From assembly GCF_041381155.1 (NCBI RefSeq), contig NC_091149.1:10184609-10248608 (forward strand): a stretch of DNA of 64,000 nucleotides. The letters run 5' to 3'. A model generated the notes under the pieces. The model worked only from the letters and a program-made list of their open reading frames with translations, searched no databases and was not told where the DNA came from. Of the stretch, positions 37,051 to 49,855 are shown piece after piece (positions within the stretch are counted from its first letter, which is position 1; each line of letters begins with the position of its first letter). The position numbers were made by a program, and so were the translations under genes. The stretch comes from Argopecten irradians. Lineage: Eukaryota > Mollusca > Bivalvia > Pectinida > Pectinidae.

Positions 37051-39120
37051 AGTGCATGAACCACATACTGTACGCCAATGTGATTCATTTTTATCTCAAA
37101 ATTCATTGCATGCACGGGACAGGAAAAGGAATGCATGTACAAATTAAGTACTAATTAAGAAATGGAGTATAAAAACAGTCCGTTAATGATTTATATACAG
37201 TTCATCAAGCGAAGAAGATCTGGTGGAAAAGTACCAAAAAAGCTAAAGAAAACCTGGATCAGTCCTTCATTAAAAGAAGAGGAAATGGGAAAAATATCCG
37301 TTTTAGTAAGACTGGTAACGTCCTAGCAGGCATCACAAACTTATTTTTTTCTCAAATATTTTATTTAGCGCATAAAACTTTTAGACTTGCTCGATAAATC
37401 GAACTTTTCCTATGAAAACAAATGGGCTAAATGCTAATAAACATAATTTACGTTCAGCGTAAAATGGAATGCACACTCGTGAAATTAGAGAAATTTCAGT
37501 TTCAATTCCCTTTTTCCTTTTTACTACGTACATGTAAGAATTACGTACCGACGGCAAATGATAATCCACCAGGTAGAATCAAGGGTCAAAATAATATATG
37601 TTGTGTCTTTTTAATGATGAAACTCCAATAGTCTGACAATATTTATATCCCCCTTAGTTCACTCTAATACTGACGTTTGTACTAATATAGATGCGAGTCT
37701 TTGATTAGTTTAATTCGCTCCGTGTACATAAAATTGTAGGACTATATTTAAAAATGCCCATATGATAATTAAGACTCATGCACCTGGTAATCACTAGTTG
37801 ATGTATATACACGCATACTCTGATGAAATGTATAATGATCCTTTTCTAAATGCACGAAACGTAATCAAGAAACATTTAATCAGTTAATTATACAGAAATG
37901 AAATCTCGACGGAATCGGTATATAGCCCACCCCCACCCACCACCCCCCCCCATCCCCCACCCGGTTGGAATATATACCAGAAAAAGTTTACATGTATTAT
38001 TGATAACAAGAATAAAGGAGGTAATAGCAACGGTATATATATGTCAATTAAGACTTGATCTTACATATCTGCTGGGTACATGAATACTGAGAATATATAT
38101 ATATAATATATATATAAGATGTAATATACGATAGTATCATATATACATCGTCAATATTTACAAGACTAAACGTGATGAAGCATATAGATAACGTCGGCTG
38201 AACATTTGATTGTTTATCTCGAGCATATCAATTCCAGTGGAATTTATAATACACAAGTCCCCATCATATTCCTTCAACAATACAGATAGTGACTTAAACC
38301 CATCTAGAATTATAATTATGATATACTGTTGTTTCTCCTTGTTCTGAGTCTCAAATACTGTTGTCTCCTTAATAGATTTAATAGTTCAGTAATCATAAAG
38401 ATATTTATTTATCTATATAAAGTTTTGGATTAATACTGTAATTTGTCTCAAATCTTATTACACGAGAGAAGAAAGAAAATCAAACCGATCATCACCAAAA
38501 TTGACTGACGGCAAACGTCTTTATATTCTTATTACGATAAAATACCCCATATTGGTGGTCCCCATTGTATGCATTTCACGATTTACATCCACTATTTTTC
38601 GATTAATACGTATTTTGTATTAAGCTTTATATAAACTATATGTAACCTTTGACAGGACACATTTATAATCTGTGAAATCTAATATGTATCATATACTTAA
38701 ACAATTATAGAACATGGTATTGCTCACCGTTTCCTCAAAACTGCCCTCTGTCTCGGCCATGCTTGTTTTGTTTACTATTTATCCGGGTATCAAACATATA
38801 CGTATACACAAGGTGTTTTTAACTATGCAAATCAACCCATTCTATTTTAAGAATTCTTTACTAATTGATTATTGCGTAATTATCTTCATTGGAAAGAAAC
38901 CAAATGAAGAACCTTCCATAAGGGATGTTAATGTATATTTTAGCAAACACTTTGGTCATAATGGGACTTTAGCAATTACTTTGACACTTTGGTCAAATCC
39001 GAAAACTACATAGGGATTGACAGATGATAATATAAACTCTACATATAAGCTTAGTACAACATCACAATATTATCATGACTAAACACTAATTAACGTTTTT
39101 TATAAAGACTTACCATCTGG
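37051..39120. repeat. spacer block right of the LTR, copy 1
   Basis: This is non-coding and is matched through most of its length by 51795-53870 (for example GGCGAAGAAGATCTGGTGGA-like and TGGTATTGCTCACCGTTTCC segments in both). About 37320-37470 is present only here. A C-rich tract lies at 37928-37965 and a (TA)n run near 38092-38116. The frame at 38714-39013 is partly repeated at 53412-53624 only because the DNA is duplicated. Confidence 0.75.
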
Positions 39121-39272
39121 GTCCAGTTTCAGGAACATTTCTTAAATTTAAGGAATTCCTTAACTTAAAATTCTCCATAGGAATGCATTACAAATTTTAA
39201 GGTAGGCCTTAACTTTGTAATGCTTTTTTCTATGGGGAAATTTAAGTTAAGGAATGTTCATGAAACTAGGCT
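39121..39272. repeat. foldback MITE (CAGTTTCATGAACATTCC ends), copy 1
   Basis: The left end CCAGTTTCAGGAACATTTCT is complementary to the right end GGAATGTTCATGAAACTAGG. Pairing continues through CATAGGAATGCATTACAAA and TTTGTAATGCTTTTTTCTATG to the centre. Copies at 53870-54020 and 60406-60545 sit at the same place, in the 3' flanks of the next C1q units. Confidence 0.85.
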
Positions 39273-40008
39273 CAGATCCATGAACCTCATACCATTTTTA
39301 ATGATGTTGATGCTCTTTTATAAATACATGTATGTATAAGATTTCAATACAGTCAAAATATGCTGTGTTAATTTTAATTTATCTATGAATTAATGAAAAT
39401 CTAATATAATTCCAGAGAAAGAGAACATCTTTAGTTGTAGTTTTGGTAAGCAACAATAAATGTATGAACAAAATAATGATACACAAATCCTAACTTAAAA
39501 CAATCGCGTTTAAGCTTTAAAAAAAAAAAGACTTATGTATGAGGTTTGAGTATACTTACAAGAAGTAATGAAAATGATAAAACACTGTAATATGCCAAAT
39601 ATTATATTTAGTGTTTTGTTGATGAAATATCTAGCATTTTCATCCGACACAGAGTAACATTAAATGTTATAATGCTCATTCATTTTCAACAGCATACACG
39701 GTAGCAATTTCTTCAGTTTGCTTTAAGGAGCATGTGATTCGGTTCGGCTTATTACATTTAATAAGCATATAATTTGGTATTATTAGGTTTGACGAGCACA
39801 CAAAAAGATCCTGGCTGATAATAGGACGTAAATACAATAAACCAAATTAAATAGGTTGTTTGGTACTACATAAAGACATACCACAAACTCTGAACAATAA
39901 CTTTGATATTTATTGATACATTTTTTGTTTACCTCCAAAGACATACAATTGATGTTACATCGTACATGAAATATATAAAAATGCACTGGGAGGTGTTGTT
40001 ATATATCT
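39273..40008. other. 3' flank of C1q unit B
   Basis: This is non-coding and is homologous to the 3' flanks of units C, E and F (for example CAATAAACCAAATTAAATAG and GCACTGGGAGGTGTTGTTAT in each). A TTTATT at about 39908-39913 gives AATAAA on the gene strand. Confidence 0.65.
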
Positions 40009-41581
40009 TTATTGCAGACGAAATCCGTTAAACATCGTAAGCGTCGCGTGGATATCGGCTCCACTATTGTGTCCTGATACCGTACCCAAACTGAGTCACC
40101 AGGATCAGCATTGTTATCGCCTGAGGCTGAGGCTGTGGAAGCGTAGTCAGCGTCTGCACTCCTGCTTGTTCCTATAACCTCGCCGTCACGAACTAATTCT
40201 GTATAGATGTACTGATGAACATCCGTGAAGATCATCCATGAAAACTTGTAAACACCAACTTCAGGACAAATGAATTCTCCAGTTTGAGATTTGTAGTGGA
40301 ACCGATATTTGTAACCATTTTGTCAAAATGAACGTTACGATGGGTACCTGGATCTGTTATGGTGTGTGAGAGAATGGCGTGGAAAGCTATTATACTGTCA
40401 GTGTTGGTGTCTGCAAAATAACACAAAGTCTGATGTCAGGTGATATGAACTTTCATGAACTTTTGGAAGATCATATGATGTGGAGAGACTTAGTAAGGAT
40501 CATATTAGTGAATATTTTACAAAGTGTGTCAGGGAGGCAAGTTTTATAATAGGTATCCATTTATCATTATTTGAAATTTAACAAAATAAAGAATATCTTA
40601 TCAGAAATGGTAGGCAATTTCTAAATCGCAACATAGAGAAAACAGGAAACAGAAATAGATTTCACATAATAAAAAACAATGACAGTGTTTGAACTAATAT
40701 ACCATTGACTTACCGACACGTTTGGTTATTTTCTTGTCACCATCTAAATACAAAAATAAAAGCAATAATTTGAAAACAAATTGTCATGAACACAGAAAGA
40801 AATCAATAGCCATTACAATGAAAGTTCGAAGCATCATATAAATATAAGAATAAATGATTCACGTTTCTGTATTTCACGTCGTCAGAAGATACTAAAAGGA
40901 GTATTCATTAAAGGTTATAGCGAAAGATTCAATTTTACAGTGACATTTCACGTTATTTGTCTGCATTCTGCATCGTCATATGAATATGATAATATGATAA
41001 TTCAGTTGAGATAATACCAGTAACCGATTCGTACCTTTGGGTTGTCTCGTTATTCGGGATTCATCAATCCCTGATTCTTTCTGGACACGGTCCTAGTGAT
41101 TTCCTCCTTGTCAAGAGTAGGCTTTTCCTGTTTCAGTTGATCATGTTCTAGTGAAATGATTTTGTCTTCGAGAATTACAATTTTCTCTTCAAGTGAAACA
41201 GTTTTTCTCTCGAAGAAATATAACTTCCCCTTCGAGAGTAGAAGATTTCTCTGCAAGTCGGATGTTTTCCTTTTGGAGGGCCTCTACATATAATTGTATA
41301 TATGACAAAACGTAAAATTCACAGATTATGTTATTTACATATAAGCATGGCGATACATTTAGTATAAACCGACTGGTATCAAAACGAAAATGGATATGAA
41401 ATAATTCCAGTAAAAATGGCGGTTGATGTTACCTACTTGAGCCTCGTGTTTTAGCAGGAGACGTTGGACCTGAAGCAACACTGGATCAGTGGACCCATCT
41501 CCAACCATAGAAGGACTGGCTAGACCTAACGACACGTCCAGTATTAGGACACATACCGTAAAAAACAAACCACCGTACCAT
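40009..41581 (-). pseudogene. C1q-domain gene copy B, disrupted
   Basis: It has the same four-exon layout as gene A with usable GT-AG borders: 41433-41581, 41035-41283, 40714-40743 and 40009-40410. The signal peptide, coiled coil (SLEEKIVILEDKIISLE), exon 3 (DGDKKITKRV) and C1q motifs (FHAILSHTITDPG, ELVRDGEVIGT, DPGDSVWVR) are all legible. However, exon 1 is one base longer than in A and E, shifting the frame in the signal peptide; exon 2 has an extra A in a run; and exon 4 has several more shifts. No complete frame remains. Most differences are single-base indels in or near runs, so sequencing error is a serious alternative to true loss. Intron 2 is present (291 bp), as in A. Confidence 0.8.
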
Positions 41582-43507
41582 GTTCACAAATCTCGTCTAG
41601 AATGATTCCGATAAAAACAGCAACACGTATATATAAATAAGGCCCTGACCTAAGTTTTATGAAGACAAACACTTTGACTTATAGATAAGGGGTCATAGTT
41701 ACAGTCTTTACTCCAAATTAATTGTTAGTGTATTTTAAGACATCTATCTAATACTTCGGTAACGAAACCAAAAACAAATATTAACCAACGATTTGAGTTT
41801 GTAGTCTGAGGTATCTTCCTTACATTAAACTCCATCTCCTAAATGTAAGATAAGACAAGCACACTACTCACTGATCACGACAAAAATGTTTGCTGTTAGT
41901 TTGCAAGGATGACGAGCACTAAAATCAACTCCATATTTCCATTTCCTCATTTGAGAATATTCTGGTTATTAGGTACTGAACACAAACATACAATTTGGTT
42001 TGCTTTATTAGGTCTAACGAGTATACATACAATACTCTGGCCGATAATAGAACGAAAAAAAAAAAAAAACATTTTTATAGCGCTACAGATATATGTAAAT
42101 ATTCATACACACGGAAAAACGAGATACCGTCATTTAACTAGAAGTATGAACCAATGGTATTAACTAATATCCTTAGCTATTTACCCCTTATTTCAGACAA
42201 TGTCAATCAAATGCATTCTATTATGTAACGGTCTTCGATGACATCACACGATGGATTGTAGTTGCATCTCGTTTAAAATGTATCTATATATGGTTTCAAT
42301 GGTGAGAGTTCTAGGATGTATGCAGTTTTTGTGTCTAATATGTACGTCATATTAAAAACCTCATCTCATACTGGTTTGGTTTGGTTCATACTGAAATCTG
42401 CTAGCATTGATAAACACACTCCAAAATAACGTAGACAATACTTTATGGATATTTGAAAGTAGTTAAGCCCCATTAATGTCTTTTGGCCCCGGTGAAAAAA
42501 TATCGGTCATATAAGTACCCACAAATTGCTGAATTGTAGCAGCATATACTGCCTTATTGAAAATATATGCTATATGATTATATTATACAATGGACCAACA
42601 TTTCAACCTTGTTTTTTTTTAAAAAACAAATTAAGGGGGGGGAGGGGGGGGGGGGGGGGGAGAGGGGGGGGGGGGGGGGGGGGGGGGATAAGGGATAACC
42701 TTCCTCATCAGGATGTGGGTGGATGATCCGTAGTTCCACACCTCGTCTCCAACGCCCCACCCCCCCCGCGGACCCAACTAGAAGCTATTAATATATTCAT
42801 CTAGTACGAAATGCTCGTTATTAGGGCACTCCTCAAAAAAAATATAAGTGGGGTTGGAATTTCCGTTATACAAATCTGTATCACAATCGTGCACTGGCGC
42901 AACAGCACTGGATGACTCCGCACACAAAAGGATCGCTAGTTCGTACTTCCAGCGAACATCGTGGTACTGTATCTTCCAACAGTTGCAAGTTACTTCAACG
43001 GATACAAATGATCATACTTTGCGGATCAAGTTGCCATTGCCGTTCGATCGAGATTCGAACAGCCGGCTTGCTCCACGGGCCAGTTTGAGATACGAACTTC
43101 CATGCTTTTTCCACGCCGTGGTTTTACAAATGTACTTGTTAGTCGGGCACAATGGCATGTATTTTTACTTGTACATTATAAATTATATAGGCTAAAACTA
43201 TTCAAAAAGCTGTTAGTTCACTTGGAATGGAAAAGACAAGGCAATTAACAAAATTATAATTACAATGGTATTTGGCTGATCTTATGTATTTTGTAATAAA
43301 CGATTTATAGATGCCTATAGGGTCTAAATCTAGCTTTATTGAAATGTACATTGAATTAACCGAACCACACGTTTTGTACTTCATCGAACCGAACTCACAC
43401 GTATCGTTTGCTGTTACCTGATGAGGCCTCCACACAGGGGTGACTACGCCAAACTAGTAAACAATTGATAAGTAATCACAAACAAAAACACCAATCTTTA
43501 TAATACA
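41582..43507. repeat. 5' flank of unit B, copy 2 of the duplicated spacer
   Basis: It aligns with 34375-36030. From about 42430 onward the match is broken by many one- to three-base insertions. The poly(G) tract region (42634-42770) replaces a short stretch at about 35385-35410. Near the LTR about 230 bp present at 36045-36279 are missing. It contains no gene. Confidence 0.75.
42634..42689. repeat. poly(G) tract
   Basis: Some 50 of about 56 bases are G, broken by single A bases and one AGA. The purine strand could form a G-quadruplex. The minus- and plus-strand glycine- or proline-rich frames across it are artefacts. Run length is likely to be uncertain in the assembly. Confidence 0.9.
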
Positions 43508-44117
43508 TGTAACGGGAATGGATAATTTATATATACTTAAATGTTTCACCTTGTGTTCGCAGTTAGCGTCGTTAGTAATATTCCGGAAGTCTATCTACTT
43601 CCGCTCTTGAATCAATTCCGTAAGCGTTATGTAACCTTATCGTTCATTGGTTGACACAGGGTATTGTTAACTATGGGTATAAATAGCGAGCGCACGTGTA
43701 AATCGTTAGTCAGACGGATGCGTTGAGTCGCAGGTCAGCTCACCTTTCTAACTTTCTCTCCTTTTCTAATGTAGGATTTAGGTATATACGCACGTGTAGG
43801 GGTATTATTATAGGTTAAGTAAATTGTCCTGTGGAACCGGGTCGGGGGTGGCTTATTACACACGCACACTGTCCCCAGTATGTGAAGTTATATAGTAACT
43901 ACTGTGAGGGCAGCTTGACATGTAGGTTATAGGGAATATTCTGTAGCCTTTCATATTGTATTTACTTGTCTAATATCCACGGGGTATAATAAATATATGT
44001 TAGTTAATGTTTATTTGCCTTCTTGTTTCATGTCCTAACTGGTACGGAACCCAGAATACCGAACCTGGGTAACTATATTTGTTCACATCTAGACAGGTGA
44101 AAACCTCGCCTGTTACA
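43508..44117 (+). repeat. left LTR of the Ty3/Gypsy element
   Basis: It runs from TGTAACGGGAATGG to CGCCTGTTACA and carries a TATA box TATAAATA at 43678-43685, with the likely transcript start shortly after it. A small hairpin CCGGAAGTCTATCTACTTCCG lies upstream of the TATA box. Confidence 0.9.
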
Positions 44118-44120
44118 AAC

Positions 44121-44136
44121 TGGTGCTGTGATATAT
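44121..44136 (+). promoter_or_regulatory. putative primer-binding site
   Basis: TGGTGCTGTGATATAT begins three bases after the left LTR. A TGG start is usual because it pairs with a tRNA 3' CCA. The matching tRNA was not identified. Confidence 0.5.
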
Positions 44137-44411
44137 ATTCTGGTAATCCGTTACTAGTAGTCATTTTTTTGGTTATTTACATTACAAGTTTCCCTTATAG
44201 TTTAACTATGCAGAGTAATTGGGATAATAGGTTTAGCTGGCCGGTACCTAATAGTTCTGACTATACAACACCTGTTACTAGTCACGTTGACACATACCTG
44301 TCTCATATGAGGTATACGACTTACACAGATAGGTATAAACCAGCCTGCTTATAATACAGGTAATGAAGAATCCATTGACTACCGTGACCAAGGCAGTACG
44401 ATATAGTAGAC

Positions 44412-45667
44412 GTGACGGGGTACGACTACGGGTCATTAGGTACAGATAGTAATACTGTAGGGACTGGTACAGGTAGAGCGCGAGTGTCTCCGATTGATGA
44501 GAGAATGGAACAGGATTTGATGGCATTTAGGGATAGTAATAAACAGTCTACATCTGGAAAATCGGTTTCATTCCTTGATACTGTACATTCAACCCCTATA
44601 CAGGGTACACCTATTAGAGCAGGGTCTTCTTACCGTACTTACTATGATAATTACGGGGATGTTTCGTGTACATATAGCCAAGCTATTTCTAGACCAATTC
44701 CAACGACAATGGTTCAGTCTAGGCAAGATCCATGGAGGGCAGGGTCAGGGGAGAGGTCTCCTGGTGCGTACTATGCGTATGCTAGTGAACCTCTGAGGGT
44801 AACACCTAGTCAGGGAGAGGGGCGACAACCTAGTTATTCAACAGGTAGCCAGGGTGTTAGCAAACATAGGAGACAAAAGATCCCCAACCATTTGATGGGT
44901 CCTCGAATTTGAAAGATTTCATAGTTCATTTTGAACAGGTTTCTAAATGGAATGGCTGGGATGTGTATGAAATGGCACAACAACTAGCAATGTGTTTAAA
45001 GGGAAAAGCACAGAAAATACTATCAGAACTTACCCCTAGTCAGATAGAAGATTACACAGAGATGAAATATGTTCTATATAAGAGATTTTCACCACCTGGT
45101 AGGGAGGTAGCACACAAGTGTGAATTCAGAAGTAGGACAAAGAGGGAGGGAGAATCTATCATGTCTTATGGGGAGGAGCTTAGGACTCTAGCAGCTTTAG
45201 CTTTTCCTACATTGTCAGCCTCAGTGAGGGAAATGCATGTAGTTGACCAATTCATAGATGGTTTAGGTAGTCAGGAGCTACGTAGACATGTACAGTTTAG
45301 ACACCCCCAGGGGTTGGATGATGCCATTAGTTCAGCTATAGAGTTTGAAGCTTTTCTTAAGAAAAGTTCATCTGTGTCTTTGAGAAAGCCTAAAGATTTA
45401 AATCCCGAGGCCCCTGTGTTCGTACAAGCTGTTTCTGGGAAAGCCCCCATAGAAACCCTTGATAGGAGGGAACCGGAGAAGGATTTAGGTGCCCTATTAG
45501 TAGAACAGTTTGAGAAATTAACAAAGAAACTATCATATAGGAAAAGACCTAAACAGCAGTACAATAAAACTCCATTGTCAGAGAAAACATGCTATAATTG
45601 TGGGGAGCGGGGACATTTGTCTTATGACTGTAAGAAAGCAAAGGGAAATGGGAAGCAGGAAAACTAG
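44412..45667 (+). mobile_element. gag region of the Ty3/Gypsy element
   Basis: The left part is a Ser/Thr/Tyr-rich leader. The middle resembles a retrotransposon capsid (MAQQLAMCLKGKAQKILSEL and YKRFSPPGREVAHKCEFRSR). The right end has one CCHC zinc knuckle, CYNCGERGHLSYDC, which binds the element's RNA in this family. It is described as a fossil region without assigning a single reading frame. Confidence 0.82.
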
Positions 45668-45735
45668 GGAGGGTTGAGCTCGAGCCCGACAGTTCAGCCC
45701 AAGAGTCAGTTAGCGTAGAAGGGCCTATTATTAGG

Positions 45736-48700
45736 TTGAATGCGGTTCAACCGAGTCTGTACTTAGAGTCAACTATAGAAGGGGTCAGAACTAACTTTTT
45801 GTTAGATTCAGGGTCGTCAGTTACAATTATACACATAGATATGTATAACAGGATGCCCGAAGGGACAAGACCTCAGTTGCGAAGTGGTAACATACAACTG
45901 ACAACTGCTTCAGGTCAAAATTTGCATGTCCTGGGGAGAGCAGACTTTGTGTTTAGGATAGGGAAGCTGTCTTTTGAGAATGAGGCTATAGTGGCCCAGT
46001 TGGAAGGTTTGACAGGGATTATAGGTGTAGATTTCCTTACCAAGAATAGGGGTGAGTTGAATTTTGGAGATAATACCCTCAAACTAAGTGGCCAAATGGT
46101 GAAGGTTAGCCCAATAAAGAACTCTAAGTGTGCCAGTGTTAGAGTTACTGAGACAGTTGTTATACCTGAGAACTCAGAATGCTATTTCCCAGGGTATGTA
46201 GATGGGGACATTGATAGTGATATTGGAATAGTTGAGCCAATGCAGATAGTGAATAATAAGGGTTTACTTATGGCTAAGACTCTCGTCTCAAAGACAGGTA
46301 GGAATGTCACCTTAGCAGTCCTGAACTTAACCTCTCAAGTAGTCAAGTTACAACAGAACACCCATGTAGGGAAAATACAAGTAGTGGAGGAGGTACATAA
46401 TGTAGAAGATGCTGAACCATCAGTAGATGACACTATATTACCTGAACACTTACAATCAGTGTTAGATAGGGTCTCTAATGAGTTATCACCTACTGAAAAG
46501 GGTAAAGTTAAATCCCTGTTGACAGAATATCAGGATATATTTTCTGGTCCAGATGGTAAACTTGGTCATACAGATATAGTGGAACATAGTATAGATACTG
46601 GACAGACACCACCTATTAAAATTCCAGCCCGTAGGATAGCTCAGAAACAAAAGGGAGTGGTAGAAAAAGAGATAACATCTATGTTAGAGAATGGGGTTAT
46701 AGAACCTAGTAACAGTCCATGGGCAGCTCCAGTGGTCCTGGTTAAGAAAAAGGATGGGTCGATACGCTTTTGTATTGATTATCGTAAATTGAATGCTGTG
46801 ACCCGAAAAAAGATGCTTTTCCCCTCCCACATATCAATGATGCATTAGACACTTTATCTGGTGCTAAGTGGTTCTCGACATTAGATTTAGCTAGTGGCTA
46901 CTGGCAATGTGGTATGGATAGTCAAGATAAACTCAAAACAGCCTTTTCAACACATCAGGGTCTGTACCACTTTAATGTTATGCCATTTGGGCTCTGTAAT
47001 GCCCCAGCTACCTTCTGTAGAATGATGCATTTAGTACTTGGTGGTCTCCTATGGACAAAATGTTTGTGCTACTTAGATGACGTCATAGTGTTTGGGGATT
47101 CTTTCGACAATGCTTTGACAAACCTAGAAGCAGTGTTTCAGTGTCTGAGAGAAGCAAACTTGAAATTAAAATCTAAGAAATGTAGTCTATTTCAGACCAA
47201 TGTATTATATCTAGGCCACATAGTTTCTGAGGATGGCGTGAGCACTAACCCAGAGAAGATTAAGGCTGTCATAGAATGGCCTCGTCCTACCGACATTTCT
47301 AGTGTTAGGGGTTTCCTCGGCTTGGCTGGATATTATCGTAGGTTTATCCCAGACTTTGCTAGTATTTCAAAACCTCTTACCAATTTGACAAGAAAAGATA
47401 AAAGGTTTCGGTGGGATGAACACTGTGAGCAATCATTCATTAAGCTGAAAGAGCTGTTAACAACTGCTCCGGTTTTGTCCTACCCAACCTCAGAAGGAAA
47501 ATTTATCTTAGACACTGATGCTAGCAATACCGGTATAGGCGCTGTACTCTCACAAATTCAAGATGGGGAGGAACATGTCATTGCATACGCCAGTAAAATA
47601 CTGAGTAGATCCCAGCAAAATTATTGCACAACCCATAGGGAACTGTTAGCTGTGGTTACTTTTCTCACCCATTTCAAACATTTTTTATGGGGAAGGAATT
47701 TTCTGATTAGAACAGACCACTCTTCATTGGTATGGCTTAAGAACTTCAAAAATCCAGAGGGTATGGTTGCTAGGTGGTTATCAGTGATAGACATGTATGA
47801 CTTCGAAATCAAACATAGGCCAGGCAAACAACACCAAAATGCTGATAGTTTATCTCGGGTGCAACCTAGGAAATGTCAGAGGGAAGGGTGTGTTGACTGT
47901 CATTCCAATCCAAGGGAGATAATCCTTTCCAGTTAGAGCCCATCAGTTGTCACATAATCCAAAATGTGTCTGAGGGGGTTCCAGGGGTTCCTATAGCAGC
48001 AGTTGACACATCTTCTGAGTTGATCAATTGGTTGGATAGTTGGGGTCCCGACAAGATCCGTACCTGGCAAGAACAAGACAGATATATAGCTCAGTTCAAA
48101 CATTTAAAAGCTACATTACGACATAAGCCCAAACGCCAGACCTTATCAGCTTTTCCATATGAAGTTAGGGTTTATTGCCAATCCTGGGAGGAGCTTGTGC
48201 TCTTGGAGGATGGTATGTTATATTTGTCGGGTAGAGTTGATCCAACAGGGGAGGTAACTTACCAGATAGTAGCCCCACAAGTACTGAGGGAGGAGATTTT
48301 CACTCAGTTACATAAGACCAGAACATCAGGTCACTTAGGCAGGGACAAAACCACAGATCTAGTAAAGAAAAGATTTTTCTGGCCTGGGTTATCAGAAGAT
48401 GTCAGGAGATGGTGTAGACAATGTGATCAGTGTGCAAGGAGGAAAACTGGTCCAGGGTTGGGGAAGTCACCTTTACACTCTTCAATCACTCAGGTAGCAA
48501 GACCATTAGATAGGATAGCCATAGATATCTTGAGTGGAATTCCTGTAACAGAGTCTGGAAACAAAATATCATTGTAGTGTGTGATTATTTCACTAAGTGG
48601 ACGGAAGCTTATGCGGTTTCTGATCATACAGCAATGACAGTAGCAGACAAATTGTGTACGGAATTCATAAGTAGATATGGGGTGCCTGCACAGATTCATA

Positions 48701-49515
48701 CTGACAGAGGTGCAGAATTTGAGGGAGAATTATTCAGTGCTTTATGTGAGAAATTAGGAATTTCTAAAACCAGAACTACCCCTTATAGGCCCCAATCGGA
48801 TGGTTTAGTCGAGAGATTTAACCGCACATTGATACAAATGCTATCATCTTTTGTTAATGAGCATTATGATGATTGGGATGAACATTTACCATACATGTTA
48901 ATGGCATATAGGGCTACTAGGCAGAGTAGTACAGGTTGTAGTCCGAATTTGATGATGTTTGGGAGGGAAACTAACTGCCCGTTAGATGTTATGATGGGTG
49001 TTCCCCCACTGTCTCAAGAGGAAAATTGTCCACAGATATATGTCGAATGGCTTAGGAAGGCCATGGGGAATGCATTTGGCTATGCATATAATTATCTTGG
49101 TGAAGCGGCTGCTCGCCAGGTGAGACATTATGATTGTGGGCTAAAACCTAGGACTTACTCTGTAGGTGAGTTTGTATGGAGGTGGTACCCTCCGGCCTTA
49201 GCATGTAAATTAGGTCAAGGTTGGACAGGACCTTACAAGGTCGTCAAGGTCATTTCTAAAGTCACATATGAGGTAAAAAAGGAACCTAGGGGTAGATCTG
49301 TAAGCGTCCATGTAGACCATTTAAAACCTTATCAAGGGGTAGGTGTTCCGAAGGCATGGATGGAAGAGAACACTGTTTGTTCATCTGATTCAGAGCCTGA
49401 AGTGGAACTGGGGAAGTCGGTACCACAAACAGGAAGTGTAGAATCTCCAGTAAAAACCCAAGTTAAAACTCGGGCAGGTCGAGTGGTAGTCCCCAAGAAA
49501 ATATTTTCACCGTAA
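45736..49515 (+). mobile_element. pol region: protease, RT, RNase H, integrase
   Basis: Domains in order: an aspartic protease with [12 protein letters not shown] (about 45.8 kb); a reverse transcriptase with [32 protein letters not shown] and the catalytic CYLDDVIVFG (about 46.7-47.3 kb); RNase H with FILDTDASNTGIGAVLSQ and ending in a tether-like HRPGKQHQNADSLSR (about 47.5-47.85 kb); an integrase with an HHCC zinc-binding region (HKTRTSGHLGRDKTT and CRQCDQCARR, about 48.3-48.45 kb), a catalytic core with HTDRGAEFEG (about 48.7 kb) and a GPY/F-type segment (GQGWTGPYKVVKV, about 49.2 kb). RNase H before integrase is the Ty3/Gypsy order. No chromodomain is seen after the GPY part. The region is close to complete with a few interruptions. 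Confidence 0.9.
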
Positions 49516-49855
49516 AATCACAGGAGCCCGGTTCCACAGGATAACTTCTACTAGCTTTTTCTTTTTCTCTTCTCTTTCTTCTCTCTGTTCTTTAAAAAAA
49601 TAATAGATAGATGGATTATTACGTGTTGGTACAAACAGCTAATTTCATAACATGTTCTGTTAACTTAAGATAGTTCATAAAAATTATATGCACATGTCGG
49701 AATAATAGGCTATTGAGTAAGCTAAGTTTGAGTAATTATCACTCGGTATATATTATAGTGCGCACATATATATATATATTTATATTATATACTAACTGAT
49801 ATTTAATCATCTGATATATGTCTAATGAGAATATAAACTTTTTATCTTAGTAGAT
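49516..49855 (+). other. non-coding gap between pol and the third frame
   Basis: AT-rich, without a frame. A pyrimidine-rich stretch followed by AG (about 49840-49850) lies just ahead of the third frame and could serve as a splice acceptor, a device some LTR elements use for a downstream gene. This is inference only. Confidence 0.4.

Noticed and set aside
38714-39013. 99-codon plus-strand frame, partly repeated at 53412-53624
   Set aside because: Recurrence is due to the duplicated spacer; the frame is not kept in the second copy and shows no domain.
42526-42760. Glycine-rich and proline-rich frames on the two strands
   Set aside because: They translate the poly(G) tract; no conserved coding sequence on either side.
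44278-44526. 82-codon minus-strand frame in the retrotransposon
   Set aside because: Shadow of the gag leader on the opposite strand, with no domain.
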